Source: Blumeriella jaapii (taxonomy: Eukaryota > Ascomycota > Leotiomycetes > Helotiales > Drepanopezizaceae). From it: DNA of 64,000 bases. Positions 49,536-62,060 of the stretch are shown here, piece by piece. The notes under the pieces were generated by a model. That model saw only the letters and a program-made list of their open reading frames with translations. It made no database searches and had not been told where the DNA came from. The stretch spans positions 1-64,000 of the forward strand of contig VWND01000002.1 in assembly GCA_009599575.1 (NCBI GenBank), written 5' to 3'. The position numbers were made by a program, and so were the translations under genes. Numbering within the stretch: position 1 is the first letter of the stretch; the number at the start of each line of letters is the position of its first letter.

Positions 49536-49570
49536 TTATTCGCGGTGCTATTTCGATTAGCGACGTAAAT
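49536..49570 (+). repeat. Mini-hairpin copy in element E (RT/protease region)
   Basis: TTATTCGCGGTGCTA, TTTCGAT, TAGCGACGTAAAT. The left arm is identical to the best copy; the right arm is partly decayed. Confidence 0.78.
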
Positions 49571-50399
49571 GCTTTTAGCCGAATATTTTCCAGGTTTTAT
49601 TATAGCTTAGCGTTTATTTTAAAACCAAAGCCGGCTATTCGTTTCCCGATAAAACGTCGATTAAAAAAATCTTATCGCCGGCGACGGTGATTTGATTTTG
49701 AAAAAATCGGTTTTAATTTTAAAAAAAAACTTTTATTTGGCCGTTTTCGGTGTATTTAAAACTGACGAAACTTTTCAAAATTCAAAGTATTTTAAAAATA
49801 ATAAAATAAAAGCATTTTTTTATTATTAAAAATTTTTTATAAATAATAATATTTTTAACGTCGACTTTTATATTTCGTACAATTTTATTAAATTTAATAA
49901 TATTTTTATTAACGGTGGTATAAATTATTCGTTTATCGGTAATAATCGGAATATTATTAGTTTCGGCTGTTTTCTGGTTTATACAATTAATTTCGGCTTT
50001 ACTATCGAATAAAGCGAAAGCGGTCGCATTTTTTTTAAGTATTGTTTTTATTTTTGACGCTTTTATAATCGTATAAAAATAGTTTCGTCGTTTTAACTTT
50101 TGAGTTTTTATAATAAAAGCCAAAAAGCTGATTTTTTCCGATGATTTCTTTTTATCGGCTAAATTAACTGCGGTATTATAAATTTTTTCCTAGTTTTTTT
50201 CCAATTTAAAATCGTTTTCTTTTCGAATAATTTTAATTTTTTCGTTTTTTTTAATGCAAAAATTTTTTTATTAATAATTTTGTCGAATTTTTTTTTATGC
50301 TAAATAAATCGCTGAATTTCAGTTTAATTTTCTGTTTTATAATCTTTTTAATAGCTTCGTCGACGGCTTCGAAGCTGATATATTTATCGATTTATTTTT

Positions 50400-52900
50400 C
50401 GCTTCGTATTAATAATAGGCGTTTAAAAGCTGATACTTTCTGAATAATTTAAACCGGAATATCGATGTCGATATTTTTTATATCGTCGTTAATTTTTTTT
50501 ATTATAAGCGTTTTTTTAATAATTTCATCGGTTTTTTTTCGAATTTCAAAATCTTTTTTTTTTCGATTTTAACGTTTTTTTTTATACCAGCTGGTTTGGC
50601 GAATAAAACAAAAGTATTTTGCTTTTTTATAATTCGCTGGCTTAATTATATAGCTATAATATTTGCAAATGCGATAATTATATTAACAATATATATATTT
50701 GTTTTTTATTTATATATTTAAATTTTATTTACATTTAAAATAAAAGTTTTTTTTTAATTAATACGCTTTCTGGAATGTTTTTTCTTTTATTAATAAAAAT
50801 CGTTTTTGCATTATTTCTGTTTTCCAAGCAATCGTTCCATTTCGTACCTTTTATTTTTAAGCGAATAGTATTTAACCAATTTTGATTTTTAGCTTTATTA
50901 AAAAAGCCTATTCCTGCTTTCGTCGATCCGAAGCAAATCGCTTCGTATTTGTTAATATAACAAACTTTATTATTTACGCAAAAATTAAATATTTTGCATT
51001 TTAAACGAATATAAGATTTTTCGCAATAAATTTCTTTATTATCACAAAACCTATATTTAAAACTACGAAATTTGTTTTAATAATTACTTTTATTATTTTA
51101 ATAGCCGCGATTCTGATTTCCGCGTTGGTTTTTTTTTTTTTTTTTAATAATCGTTATTATAATTAATATTTCGTTAATTCTGATCGCTAACACGGGAAGA
51201 TTGCTATTAAGCAGCTATTATTTTTACGATAGCTTAGCGAAGCTAATCGCTTCGCGCATTTTAAAAAAAATAATTATTATAAAAATCATTTTAATTGTTT
51301 TTATTATTCGAATTAATATAAAAGAATTTCTTCTGCTATTGTATAAAATCCTCGACTTTGCTTTAAAGTTTTTAAATTTTAATATCGGTAAATTTTAACA
51401 CGAGAATTTCGATATTTTTATTAAGTTTTTTTAAATTAATAAGCTTTGCAAAACGATTAAATAATATAATAACTGGTTATTTTTTAGCGATTTCGGTAAC
51501 TTTTAGTAGCTGGGCATATTTTTGCACTAAAGCTTCCACGTTTTTTATAAATAAAAAAAAGCGATTTCTTTTGGTTTATAGCTTTAATAATATATTCGCT
51601 TTGATTTTGTTTAAAAACGAATTTCACAAATTTAAAATACTAATCGAAGATTTTAAAATTTTATTTATTAATCTTAAAATGCTTAATAGTTTTATTGCGA
51701 ATATTAATTAAAAGGCCAAATAAAAATAATTTTTTTTGTTTAATTTCGCTTAAAACCTTTTTGTTAACGAAAACGTTAAAAACTTTCGTATAAATACGAT
51801 AATAAGCCTTAAGTTTTTTGGCTTAACGAATTGTTATAATAAATTATTTAAAAAAAGCGATAGTATCGCGAATTTGCTAGCGATCGTAGTTTCGGAATTC
51901 CGATTTCAAAGCTTTAATTAATTTACGCCAGTTTCGAGCCTTAATAGCCTTCTATTTATTCATCGACTTAATAATATTTTTAGTAATTAGGTTATAATAG
52001 CGAAAAAGTTTATCGAATATTTTAGTTTCAAAAATTCCGAAATCCTTACAGATTTCTTTATATTTTTCGATAAAATCGGTAATATTGGCGCTATTAAATA
52101 AAAATGCATCAAAAGAACCAGGAAAAGATATGCGGCCTCGCATAAAAAACCGAAAGGCGTCGTTGTTTATAATATTAGTAAAAATATTAATAGGATTTAA
52201 ATTAAACGAATAAGTGTTTTCTGAAATTGCAAATTGAAAATTTTTAATATAAAAAAAATCGTTTTTAATAAAAAAGCTATCAAAAAGGTCTTTGTGTTTT
52301 TTAAAAAAATTAAATAAAATAAAATTACGTTCAGATATTTGGGTAGTATATTAAAAAACTTGTTTTTTGATAAATTAATTAAATTAATATAATATTGCTA
52401 TATAATCTACGGTTTCGATATTCCGTGGCTTAAGCCAATGCACGTACAGTTATTTTCTTACTATTTTTAATAAAAAGCCGCAAATTGTAATTGCCATAAT
52501 CACAAAGCGTAAAATCAAAAAATTAAGTTTTCGCTAAATGTTTAACCAAAAGAAATTTAATTTAGAAGGGCCGAGCGCAGCGGTCGAAGCGTACGAATTA
52601 ATATTCGATTTGTTATTTTTAAACAAAAAAGCGATTTTCGAGCTTTAAATTTCGCACGGTTTAGAATTGCCTGACCGTAATTTCAGACGTTTCTGAAATA
52701 TATTGCATTTTTATAGTTTAATAACTGTACGCAAAATAAAGGAAGCTATTAAAAATCTTTTATATAATACAGCTGCGAATAATACCATATAAGAAATCCT
52801 TTAAGCCGTAATGGCGAAATATCGAAATCGATTTTAACTGCGAATTTAAAAAATGCATCGGCGAATATATAAAAACAAAACACCGAAATTTAAATCCTTG
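50400..52900 (-). pseudogene. Element E gag remnant
   Basis: Frame 52143-51952 reads SFDAFLFNSANITDFIEKYK, then EICKDFGIFETKIFDKLFRY and IIKSMNK, which resembles the capsid start of fungal gypsy elements (FDGxNxxxFLxxYE...). Near 50690-50590 a Cys/Tyr-rich segment (CKYYSYIIKPANY, FCFIRQTSWY) looks like one or two zinc knuckles with Cys and His changed to Tyr. It is followed directly by the protease frame. Confidence 0.72.
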
Positions 52901-52914
52901 CGTAAATTATTAAA

Positions 52915-53181
52915 TGTAAAAATAAATAAGAAAACCAAACTGATACGGCCATATATCGGTAAATAAAATAGTTTAAGGAATTCCTAGAAAAAACTGAAAA
53001 AAGGAAAAAAAAAATAAGTAAAAGTATAAATTAGACTGCGTACCTATAATACTATTTAAAAAAGTGCTTTGCTTTTATATCTGTTAAAAATAGTCAGTGG
53101 CAGGGGGTTTCGGAGGGGTCCATGCCTCGACCATAGCTAAAACTACCAACTTCCATCAATATAAGGTATCACCGTTTTACA
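52915..53181 (-). repeat. 5' LTR of element E
   Basis: 267 bp. The element-facing left end is mutated (TGTAAAAATAAATAAG where F has TGTAAAAGTAGGTAGG); the outer right half keeps AGTGGCAGGGGGTTTCGGAG and ends TTTTACA. Confidence 0.93.
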
Positions 53182-53185
53182 GTAA

Positions 53186-55430
53186 GCTTTTTTGAAAAAG
53201 CTTTCCGGCAGTTATAATGTTTTTTCAAAAAACCCGGACCAGCGCAGCCGCGTATTCGTTCAGTTTTTTTAACGTTAATAATATAACGGAATTCGCGAAT
53301 CGGCTGATTTTTACGCGTATTAAATTTGCGAATTTGCCGAGTTTTAAATCGAATATTTTATAATATATTTAAATTACGAATATTTTTCTTTTGCTGGAAA
53401 AAGTCGTTATTTAAATTTCGTAATTTAAGCCGTTATATATATCGTGTCGTATCGTAGTAATCGAATTAAATACGTTCGAAAAAATAAAATTCAAAACGTA
53501 TTTTTTATTATAAATAGGTTCGTTAGCGGCGCCGATAAAATTTGTATTCGAAATAGCAGTTTAGTTCGCGAAGTATTTTTCATTTTTTGCCGTATCCGAC
53601 CCCGGCTTAAAAATATCGTATCGGGTATTAAAATCGCTGTTTATTATATAATTAAAAAATGATTCGAAATATATTACGTAATTTAATATTTATTAAATAT
53701 AGCCTTGTTTATATACGTTGAAAATAAAATATATACTTACGTTTAGCTAAAACAAATTTCTATTATTAATTAATCGTCGTTATTATAAATTAAATCTTAC
53801 GCTTTTTCGGATATAAATTAGCATTTTAAAACGTATTCGCTCGAAAATTTCTTTTTCGGTTTCGTTTTATAAATCGATCGATATATATAAATCGTATAAC
53901 GGATAGTTTTGTATTTTGGTTTTCGAAGCGTTTTAAAGTTTTTATACGCAAATTACGTTTATACGCTTTGCATCGTATAAATGCAAAAGCGTAATATGCT
54001 TCGGTTGTTTTTTTTAAACGTTTATTTAATAAATATTAAAATTTGTTTTGGGCTTTCGATTGCGAAATTCTCCGCGTTGCTTATAAAAGTGTTTTATTAT
54101 TAAAAAATAAAAATATTAATATTAATATTTATTTTTTTTAATTCGTTTGCAAAAGCTTAAAATTTATTTCGTAGCTGATTCGATAAAAACGGATAAATTG
54201 TTTTTTAACGAAATAAAAAAAAACGTGTTTTGCGAAAAAGCTACGAAGGCCGTATCGTCGAAAATCGAATATGCTTTTCGATTAAAATGCTAGATATTTA
54301 GCGATTATTTTAAAATTAAGTTTTCGGATTAAACGGTTCGAAAAAATCACGTTTAGCGTTGCCGCTGCGGCGAAAAAAATAATTAAAAACGCGGTGGTTT
54401 TTTGCTTGTATGCCGTTACGGCGTTTTCGCGTTTTTTTTTTCGGCCCGCGTTATTAATAACCGGGTTATTATTATTTGAAAAAATAAAAGCTTTAATAAA
54501 AAAAATAACCGCGACCGAATAAACCGTTTTTTTTAATCGCCGAACAGCTTTTAATTTTTTTTAATTGGTCGTATTATTTTATTATTTACGCGGCGAAAAA
54601 TCGTAAAGCAGTATAAATAGTTCGTAGCGTATAATTTATAACAATTCGCGTATTATAAAACTGCTTTGCAATTAAAATCAATCGGATTATCGTAGTTTTA
54701 TATTCAGTTATTATAATAATTGCAACGAACGTATCGGATGCAAGCTAATAAATTACAAAAGCTTTGGCATTTAAAATCGTGGCGAAATATAACCGGTTTT
54801 TTTATCGATAAGTTTAGCTTAAACGTTAATCTCGAAAAAAATAAAGCTTTTAATTAATTATAAAAAAAAAATTTCAGATTTGCTTACTTATAATTAAATT
54901 CGTTTCGTATCGGAAAAAACGCGTATTAATCGGCTTAATTTTAGTTTAAATAAAAACCTCGTTTTTTATATGTTTTAGACAGTAAAAAACGTCGCCGAAT
55001 AGCTTCGGAACCGTAGTTAAAACGTTTTGTATCGCGTAATTATATTATTTTTCCGAAATGCGTACGGCGATAGCTCCGAATATTTTGCGAAAGATTTCGA
55101 CGTTTTTTTAAATAACAAAAAAGTTTTTGATTTTCAGATCGATTAAATAAAAGGCCCAGCTTGTTTTTGTAAACGTCAGATTTTTAATCGCGTTTTTCGT
55201 TAGGCTCGGTATAAATTTCGCGATTTTTTGCTTAAAAACGAAAATGTTAAATTTATTTAACAAAATGCTTTTCGCCGACGTAATTAAAAAGCGATAGTTT
55301 TATCGAATTTTTGCTAATTAATTTTCGATAAACGAATTTAAAAAAACGCGTAAAATTCCGCTAGTAAACGAACGCGTTTGTTATTATAGCTTTTTGGCGA
55401 TAATCGATTTTAATTTTTCAAAGTTTATTA
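53186..55430 (-). pseudogene. LINE 5' part: endonuclease and probable ORF1
   Basis: Minus strand 53662-53370 reads INSDFNTRYDIFKPGSD, then NEPIYNKKYVLNFIFSN and a segment like DIYNGLNYEIxITTF, matching the C-terminal half of an APE-type LINE endonuclease (GDFNxxHxxWxxx...VLDLxFxN...GSDHxxL). Conserved His residues are changed. The N-terminal half should lie at 53.7-54.1 kb. From 54.2 to 55.4 kb minus-strand sense includes a Cys-rich patch (FCEKATKAVSS, RCRCGEKN) that could be the ORF1 zinc-knuckle region; this is uncertain. Confidence 0.75.
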
Positions 55431-55697
55431 TGTAAAAGTAGGTAGGAAAACCAGACTGATACGGCCATATGTCGGTGGGTAAAATAGTCTAGGGAATTTC
55501 TAGAAAAGATTAAAAAAAGGAAAAAAAAAGTAAATAAAGGAATAAATTGGGCTGCGTGCTTATGATATTATTTAAAAGGGTGTTTTACTTTTATATCTGT
55601 TGAAAGTAGTTAATAGCAAAAGGTTTCGGAAGGGTTTATACCTCGATTATAGCTAAAACTATCAACTTTTATTAATATAAGATATTACCGTTTTATA
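55431..55697 (-). repeat. 3' LTR of element F
   Basis: 267 bp. The outer left side keeps TGTAAAAGTAGGTAGGAAAA; the element-facing side has CTATCAACTTTTATTAATAT where E's spared LTR has CTACCAACTTCCATCAATAT. It ends TTTTATA. Confidence 0.93.
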
Positions 55698-55799
55698 TTC
55701 TGTTTTAAATAATATACGTAGTCGTTTTTGATTACGACCAAAAAAAAAAAAAATTTTAATAAATGCAATTTAGTTTATTTTATATAATTTAAAAGCTAA

Positions 55800-56808
55800 T
55801 TAATTAAAAACCGAATTTTTTAATTTTATACTTTTTCGGTTTTTTAATCCGTTTTTGGCCTTTTTGCTATTGGCTTTTGTAAAAGGATAGCGTTTCGCTT
55901 ATCGTTTAAATTATTTTATTTATTTTGCTTTTTTAAAAAATAGTTTAATAAAATATTAATCGAAATATCGTTTTGTTTTACAAACGTTCTGATAGCTTTT
56001 TCGTCGATAATATTATTAAATATCGCCGCGACGAATGCTTTCTACGACTTTTTTTCGTAAATAATAAATTTTAGCTTTTGAACGTGGTTTTACGTTTTGC
56101 AAAAAGCGTTAAAAAGTTTTATATTAAAATCGTAAAAGTAATCGATTAATTCGTTATAATTAAAACCGATTAACGCTTTTGCTTCGCGTAAAATTAATAA
56201 ATCGGACTACGGTTGTTTACCGACGAATGCTTTTGAAAAAGCTTCGAAGCTTATAAAAGAAATTGTTTTACGAAATGGTTCGGAAATAATCGTTTGCAAT
56301 CGAAATTATCGAAAATATTGTAATTGCTTTCGTCGCAAAACAAATAATATTAGATTATTTATCGAAACGTTGTTTTCGAAATAATTTTTGTATTTTTGCG
56401 CCGTATAATTATTCGAATAAATTAATATCGCGTCGTCGGTTTTTTAAATTCTGAATTTAACGAAAACCTTTTATTTAATCGAAAAGCTAACAAAAGTTAT
56501 TTCATTTTTTATTTCGTAGCTTTCGGTTTCGTAATTCGATAAAATAATTAAGGCCATTGTTTTAAACGCGTTGAAATACAAAAAAGCTGGGCTTTTTTAA
56601 ATGGTTTTAATCAGCTTGGCGTCGTGGTATAATTACAAATAAGCTTCGATTATTTCCGAATTGTATGCGAATATAAACAGAACGTAATAGTCGAAAATGG
56701 CGTCGGTAGGGTCGGTAGGGTTTTCGATTTTTTTTTTTTTTTTTTAAGAATCGGCGATATCGAATTTTATAATTGTAATACGGTCGGAATCAGCGAGATT
56801 TGGAACGA
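55800..56808 (-). pseudogene. Element F third reading frame, C-terminal part
   Basis: Parallel to 42270-43250 of E, with the same C-terminal segments ending near 55830. It continues after G at 62848-64000, where the 78-codon plus-strand frame 63174-63410 mirrors 43583-43819 of E. The two copies differ mainly by transitions. Function unknown, as for E. Confidence 0.6.
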
Positions 56809-56980
56809 TGTGAGAGGATGAGACGTCAGTTCGTTGGTCACGTGGTCCGAAGGTCACGTTGTTATTACGTGACATCGGAGCTCGCACATATTGTATTTTA
56901 GACTTCGCGACACCTCTAATTTAGAATTTCGTAGTTAATGCAAATCATCTACGAACCTTTTGTTCGTTCGCCTTTTTATA
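56809..56980 (+). repeat. 5' LTR of element G
   Basis: 172 bp with TCACGTGG (56838-56845), GGTCACGTT and TTACGTGAC. The outer start is intact; the element-facing end has decayed to CGCCTTTTTATA. Confidence 0.94.
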
Positions 56981-57229
56981 TATTAATTATCAAATTCTTT
57001 TGATATTTTTATTTCAGCTTTCGAGCTGAAAAAGCCTGCCAACTCTGTTTTGCTTTTGCGCATACAGAAAATCAATCTTATCGCGACAACGATTTTACGA
57101 CCTTTACGACCCTTTATACGAAATTACGAAACGATAACCCCTTTTTACGACCTTTTATACGAAACTACGAAACGACAATCTTTTCTGATATAAAACTTAT
57201 ATTTATAGAATTCTGTTTTGCTTCTGCTT

Positions 57230-59250
57230 ATATTCCGGAACAAAACATATTTTACGCTTTTTTTTTAACGAATATTAATATCGAAAATATCGGAATTTTC
57301 TAAGTTGTCGGAATTTTTAATTGTTTTATTTTAAAGCATTTTAAATATCCCGATCAAATCGTCGCCGCTTTGATCGCTAATACGAAAGCTTGCTTTAAAA
57401 AATTTTCGATATTTTCGCTTACGCGGTAAAGCAGAACGATATAATAATATTATTTAAAGCCAAACTGAATAATTTCGCTTAGAAGCTGAATATTTAAACG
57501 GTATAATATTAGAAAAAAAAAGCTTTTTAAAAAAAAATGATTTAAAACCGCGAAGCCGAATTTGCTAATTTCCGAAAATAAGCTTTTACCAGTTAAAATA
57601 TACCGAATATTTTAAATACAAAAAGAAAAACATTTGCTTTTCCCGATTCCGATAAGTTTATAAATTCGGATAGCATCGGCAACGTTACGAAGTATTTTAT
57701 TATTTTTTTTTTAAAATATAATTTTAAAATTCCGTTTTATTTAGAATTGATATGCGACCGAATAAAATCGCATAAAAATTTTTTTTTTTTTTCCGTTTTT
57801 TTTCCGATACAGCTAAAAGCGTTTTATAAAAAGGTTTACGTACGAACGGCATTTTTTCTTATTTAATTATTGCAAAAATAATTTAAATTTTTTAATAATC
57901 GTTCGGTGTTTTTAATTAATAAGCAGACGCATTTAAAAGAATTTTATTTTTTAAATAAAACAATTAATTTCTGTCTATTTTTTTTTTCTTTAATTGAAAG
58001 TTAAAAGTTATATTAAATTTAATAACGAAGCCGCTATCGTTATTTTGCGCAAAGCTTTTTATTTTAATATAATTATCCGTTAGTTTTATATTAATTTTTC
58101 CGATCTGAAAACCGATTTTATTGGTTTTTGCGCTTAAATACGCGAAACCGATACCGTTTTTCGATAATTAAATTTTAATTATTATAAAACCGAAGGCCGT
58201 AATACGGAAATTATTTCTTTTGTTTTTATATTTAAAACTGTTATTACGATTATTATTCAGAGCGATTTTATAAACTTTAACGTTATTTAAATTAAAGCAA
58301 TTATATAAACCGCAGCCGATATAGCCAAAAACAGACGCTTAGTAAATAATGCCGAAAAGTTAGCGCGCCGAATTTATTTTTTTGCTAATAACCTTTGCTT
58401 ATAATATACCAGCGATAAACACCGCGCTGCTGATTGCTCCGATTTTTTTTAGGTTAAAAAAGTTAAAGCCGAAGTAAAAAAGTCGGGAAACTGATTGTTT
58501 TTGATAATTGTTATTATTAAAAACTTTTGAAAAATAAATTAGAATTATCTGCTTTGAACGGCGTTCCGGAATTATATTTAATATTGCTTTGTATTATAAT
58601 TACTAATAGTATATATATTAAAACCTATTTTTTAAACGATTTCGAAGCTATCGATAATTTTATTAATTATTTTTTCGTATAATATTACGAATTAACTTTT
58701 GTTTTATTTATTAATCCACGTAAATTTAGCGTGGTTGACGGACGCTTTTTTATTTACGGCGATGTTATTTATTAAGTTTTTTTTCAAATTAATACCGCCG
58801 GCCATACCGAATTAATTACAGCTTTTATTATAATATTAGAAAAATACGATTTTATTTTAGAAAAGCCGTAGCTTCGAATATACAACTTTTATATTAATTG
58901 GATTACGAACACTTTTTGTTTTAATTTAAATTTCTGCCGTACGAATTGCTTATTTTAACGTATTTATTAATTGGCCGTTTTAGGCCTAATTTAAAAACGC
59001 TATTTTTACAAAACCGTCGTTTTACCAGCTATATCTCGTCGTACAAAAGCAGCTGTGTTTATTATTTTGGCTTTTTAATCAGAAGTCGAGGTATTTTCAG
59101 CTTTTTTGTACGAAATTAATTAATAATTACATAAACTAAGCGTTTTAACCGACGAATTTCCTTTTATTATATTATTTAAAATCGATTAATTGCAAAAAAA
59201 TAAGCTTTTTTAAATTGTACGATAATAATTTTTAGCCGAATTTTATTTCG
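57230..59250 (+). pseudogene. Element G gag and protease remnant
   Basis: The gag part (57.2-58.4 kb) is too mutated for a domain call. Between 58640 and 58930 the plus strand reads ELTFVLFINPRKFSVVDGRF, then HTELITAFIIILEKYDFILE and YNFYINWITNTFCF. This is the protease-to-RT linker of many fungal gypsy elements (DGR, HxE, DxILGxPWLxxHxPxIDW). The catalytic DSGA triad itself is not legible. Confidence 0.75.
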
Positions 59251-59499
59251 CTGAAGTTTTATTAAAAGATATTCGTTTGGCTTTTTAAATCAAACCGCTA
59301 ATCGATCTTCGAATAAAACTTTTTTTTATTATTATTATTATTTAGCCGTTTTTAATTTTATCGAAGCTGATAAATTTGTATTTTATAAAAAAAGCGTTAA
59401 TTCTACGATAAAACTTCGGCCTGAAGCAGTATTTTTATACGGCCTTTTGTATAATATATTAATCGACGAATTTTGAATTTTACGTAAATTTCTTAAAAA

Positions 59500-62060
59500 A
59501 AACTTCGAAAAAGGCTGGATCCGAGCGAGCTTTTTTTTCGCAGCCTTTTCAGTTTTATTCGCGAAAAAAAAAAAAAAAAAGCTACGATTTTACGTCGATT
59601 ATAAAGTTTTTAACGTTATTATAATTAAAAAAAACCGATACTTTTTATTATTGGTTTAAAAAACGCTTTTACGACTAAGCAAAGCTAAATTTTATATTAA
59701 ACTCGACGTTTTCGCCGTTTTTAATAAGATTCGAATAAAAAAAGGCTATAAATAGCTTATTGCATTTAATACGAAATATAGCTTGTTCGAATCTTTGGTT
59801 ATGCTTTTCGGATTATACAACGCTTTCGCCACGTTTTAATTTCGTATAAACGATATTTTACGATTTTATTTAAATATTTTTTGTATAATTTATATAAACG
59901 ATATTTTAGTTTATTTAAACGATTTTTAAAAATACAAAAAACACGTTAATTTTGTTTTTTAAGCTTTTTCTGACGCGGGCTTGTAATTAAATATAAAAAA
60001 ATACGAATTCGAAATTTAAAAAGTCGTTTATTTTAAAATAATTATTTTTATTATTAAAATCAAAATGGATTTTAAAAAGCTCGAAGCAATTACGGGCTGG
60101 AATTTCCTTTTTAATATTAAAAACGTATAAGCGTTTTTAGATTTTGCGAATTTTTATCGACGATTTATTAAAAGTTTTTTTAGAATCGTTATTTTTTTAG
60201 TAAATTTAATAAAAAAAAATATTAAATGGAATCTTAACGACGATTGTATAAAAGCTTTCGAATTTTTCAAATCAGCTTTTACGATTACATTTACGTTGTT
60301 TTATTTTAATTTTGATAAAAAGATATTCGTTGAAATTAACGCTTTTGATTACGTTTTTTCAGGAATTCTTTTTTAAAAGGATAATGCAAAAGTATTTTAT
60401 CCAATCGCTTTTATATCGAAAAAGTTCGATTTTGCCGAATATAATTACGAGATTTATAATAAAAAACTTTTCGTTATTATATGTTATTTCGAAAATTAAC
60501 GAGCCGAATTACAAAAAGCTGTTTATTTAATTCGAATATTTACAAATTACCGAAACTTAAAATATTTTATAACGATTAAGCAATTTAACAAGCGTTAAAT
60601 ACGTTAAAGCGAGTTTTTAGCTGGTTTTAACTTTGTAGTTATATTTAGACTTGGAAAATAAAATAGCAAATTTGATTTTTTAACCCGACGCTTTTAAAAA
60701 TTTTTTTAAGATTTTTCAGACGAAAAAATTTAATTCCAAAACCAAGCCTTTTTTAAGAAATATTATTTGACCGAAATTTTGACCGCTTTTCCGGCTTCGC
60801 TAAAACAACCCGAAGCAAACGACGAAAAGCTTTTACGACTTTTGAATAAATACTATTTTATTAATAAACTATAAATCGCTATTAAAAAAAAAATGTTTAA
60901 ATCAAAAAGTATTCCGAAATTTAAAACGTTATAATTTTTTAAATGCGTTATACGTAATAATAAATTGTATTTCCGAAATCGATTTTACGTTTTCGATACA
61001 TCGAATTTAAACGTTTCTATTCGTACTTGGCTTTTACAAATGGCTTATAATTTAATAAAAACAGGCCATTTTAGCAAAAACAAGTTTTACGAGATTATTA
61101 ATAAAAATTATTATTGGCTATTAATTTCCGAAGATTGCAAAAGATTTGTTCGCAATTACAACGGCTGCTTTCGCAATATAAGTATTAATTAACGCTATTA
61201 AAGACTTTTTAAATTTTTATTTATTTTTTTACGCCGTTGAAGCTATATATCGGTCGATTTTATAAGCTTTTTTCTAATAAAAAAGCATAAAAGTCGGAAC
61301 AATTTGATTATAATAATAATTTGTCGTTTTATTAAAAAACGATATTATACAGCTTATTATATAGCTATAAAAGCGACAAACTTAACCAAGTTGTTTTGCA
61401 AAAATATTTAGCGTTTATATAGTTTTTTCGATTTTATAATTTCAAACCGAAGTTTTTTGTTTGTTTTATAGTTTTTGGAAAGCTATTAATTACCGTTTCG
61501 GAATTAATATTACGCTATCCACCAGCTTTTACTCCGAAACAAACGGCCAAATCGAAAACGCGAACGCTTATTTATTTTTTTACTTAAGACAATTCGTCGA
61601 ATACGTCTAAAAAAATTGGGAAAACTGGCTTTTTTTAGTTAAATTCGCAGCGAATAACGCTGTAAACGCTTTTACCGGAGTTTTTTTTTTACGCTAATAA
61701 AAGCTTTTATTTCCGAATAAGCTTTTTTTTATTTAAATTTATTTTAGATTTTACTTTACGCATTTTGCGAATAGCAAATACGAAAAAAAACGATTTCGCC
61801 GATAAAATAAAAAAATTAGAATTATTTTTACGTACAAATCTGACTTTAGCGTTGGCCGACCAAAAACACTATTTTAATTAATAACGCTAACCAATTTCTG
61901 CTTATAAAATAAAAAATAACGTGTTTTTTGACAAACGTAATATAACTTTTATCAGACTAGTTAAGAAATTAAATAACAAATTTTACGGTTTTTATAAAAT
62001 CGCCGAAGTTTTAAGCTTTTACAATTACAGGCTGAAATTACTTTTCGAATAAAAACTATT
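59500..62060 (+). pseudogene. Element G pol remnant (RT, RNase H, integrase)
   Basis: RT at 59580-59920: RFYVDYKVFNVIIIKK, AFNTKYSLFESLVMLFGLYN, AFATF and box YINDILVYL (first Asp kept as Asn, second retained). RNase H at 60310-60700: FDKKIFVEINAFDYVFSGIL, FISKKFDFAEYNYEIYNKKL. The integrase zinc module is an open frame at 60965-61192 reading TGHFSKNKFYEIINKNYYW and CKRFVRNYNGC, with all HHCC ligand positions still plausible. The integrase core end near 61495-61600 contains STSFYSETNGQIENANAY, which keeps the catalytic Glu. The tail near 61940-62050 reads LVKKLNNKFYGFYKIAEV. Standard Ty3/gypsy order. Confidence 0.9.

Larger units (their letters stand above)
46047..50150 (-). pseudogene. Element E pol remnant (protease, RT, integrase)
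   Basis: The protease frame 50123-49782 contains ALFDSKAEINCINQ, the DSGA active site with Gly changed to Lys. RT around 48950-48530 reads NKITIRNANV, LFSGYDYLVFNL, INSIA and the box YVDDVKVKSP (YVDD at 48598-48587), which keeps both Asp residues. Integrase around 46870-46720 has VIETFIKKYNIQ and AYNSKSNGSVERSYKNIFNG, the region with the last catalytic Glu. Reading ends with LERFENNRTIIPLLKA and a stop near 46047. The FSGYD and VKVKSP variants mark a gypsy branch different from A, D and G. Many stops make it inactive. Confidence 0.87.
41894..53181 (-). mobile_element. Element E: 11.3-kb Ty3/gypsy retrotransposon with third reading frame
   Basis: 11,288 bp between 267-bp LTRs (TGTAAAAGTAGG ... 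CCGTTTTACA). The flanking GTAA (41890-41893 and 53182-53185) is a 4-bp target duplication. Sense is right to left: gag (52.9-50.4 kb), protease, RT, integrase (to 46047), an AT-rich spacer, then a further coding region to 42270. It inserted into the LINE. F is the same family. The length is about 1.8 times that of the other elements here because of the extra region and a long gag. Confidence 0.93.
31216..55430 (-). mobile_element. Tad-like LINE, split by elements B and E (5' part may extend beyond)
   Basis: Three minus-strand pieces read in one order: ORF1/endonuclease (55430-53182), reverse transcriptase (41893-39808) and RNase H (32354-31216). The joins fall exactly at the target duplications of E (GTAA) and B (GCTTA), so the pieces were one element of at least 5.6 kb. 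APE-type endonuclease, RT and RNase H together are typical of Tad/I-clade LINEs of filamentous fungi. It is heavily RIP-mutated. No poly-A tail or clear 3' end was found; the 5' end is hidden by F. Confidence 0.82.
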
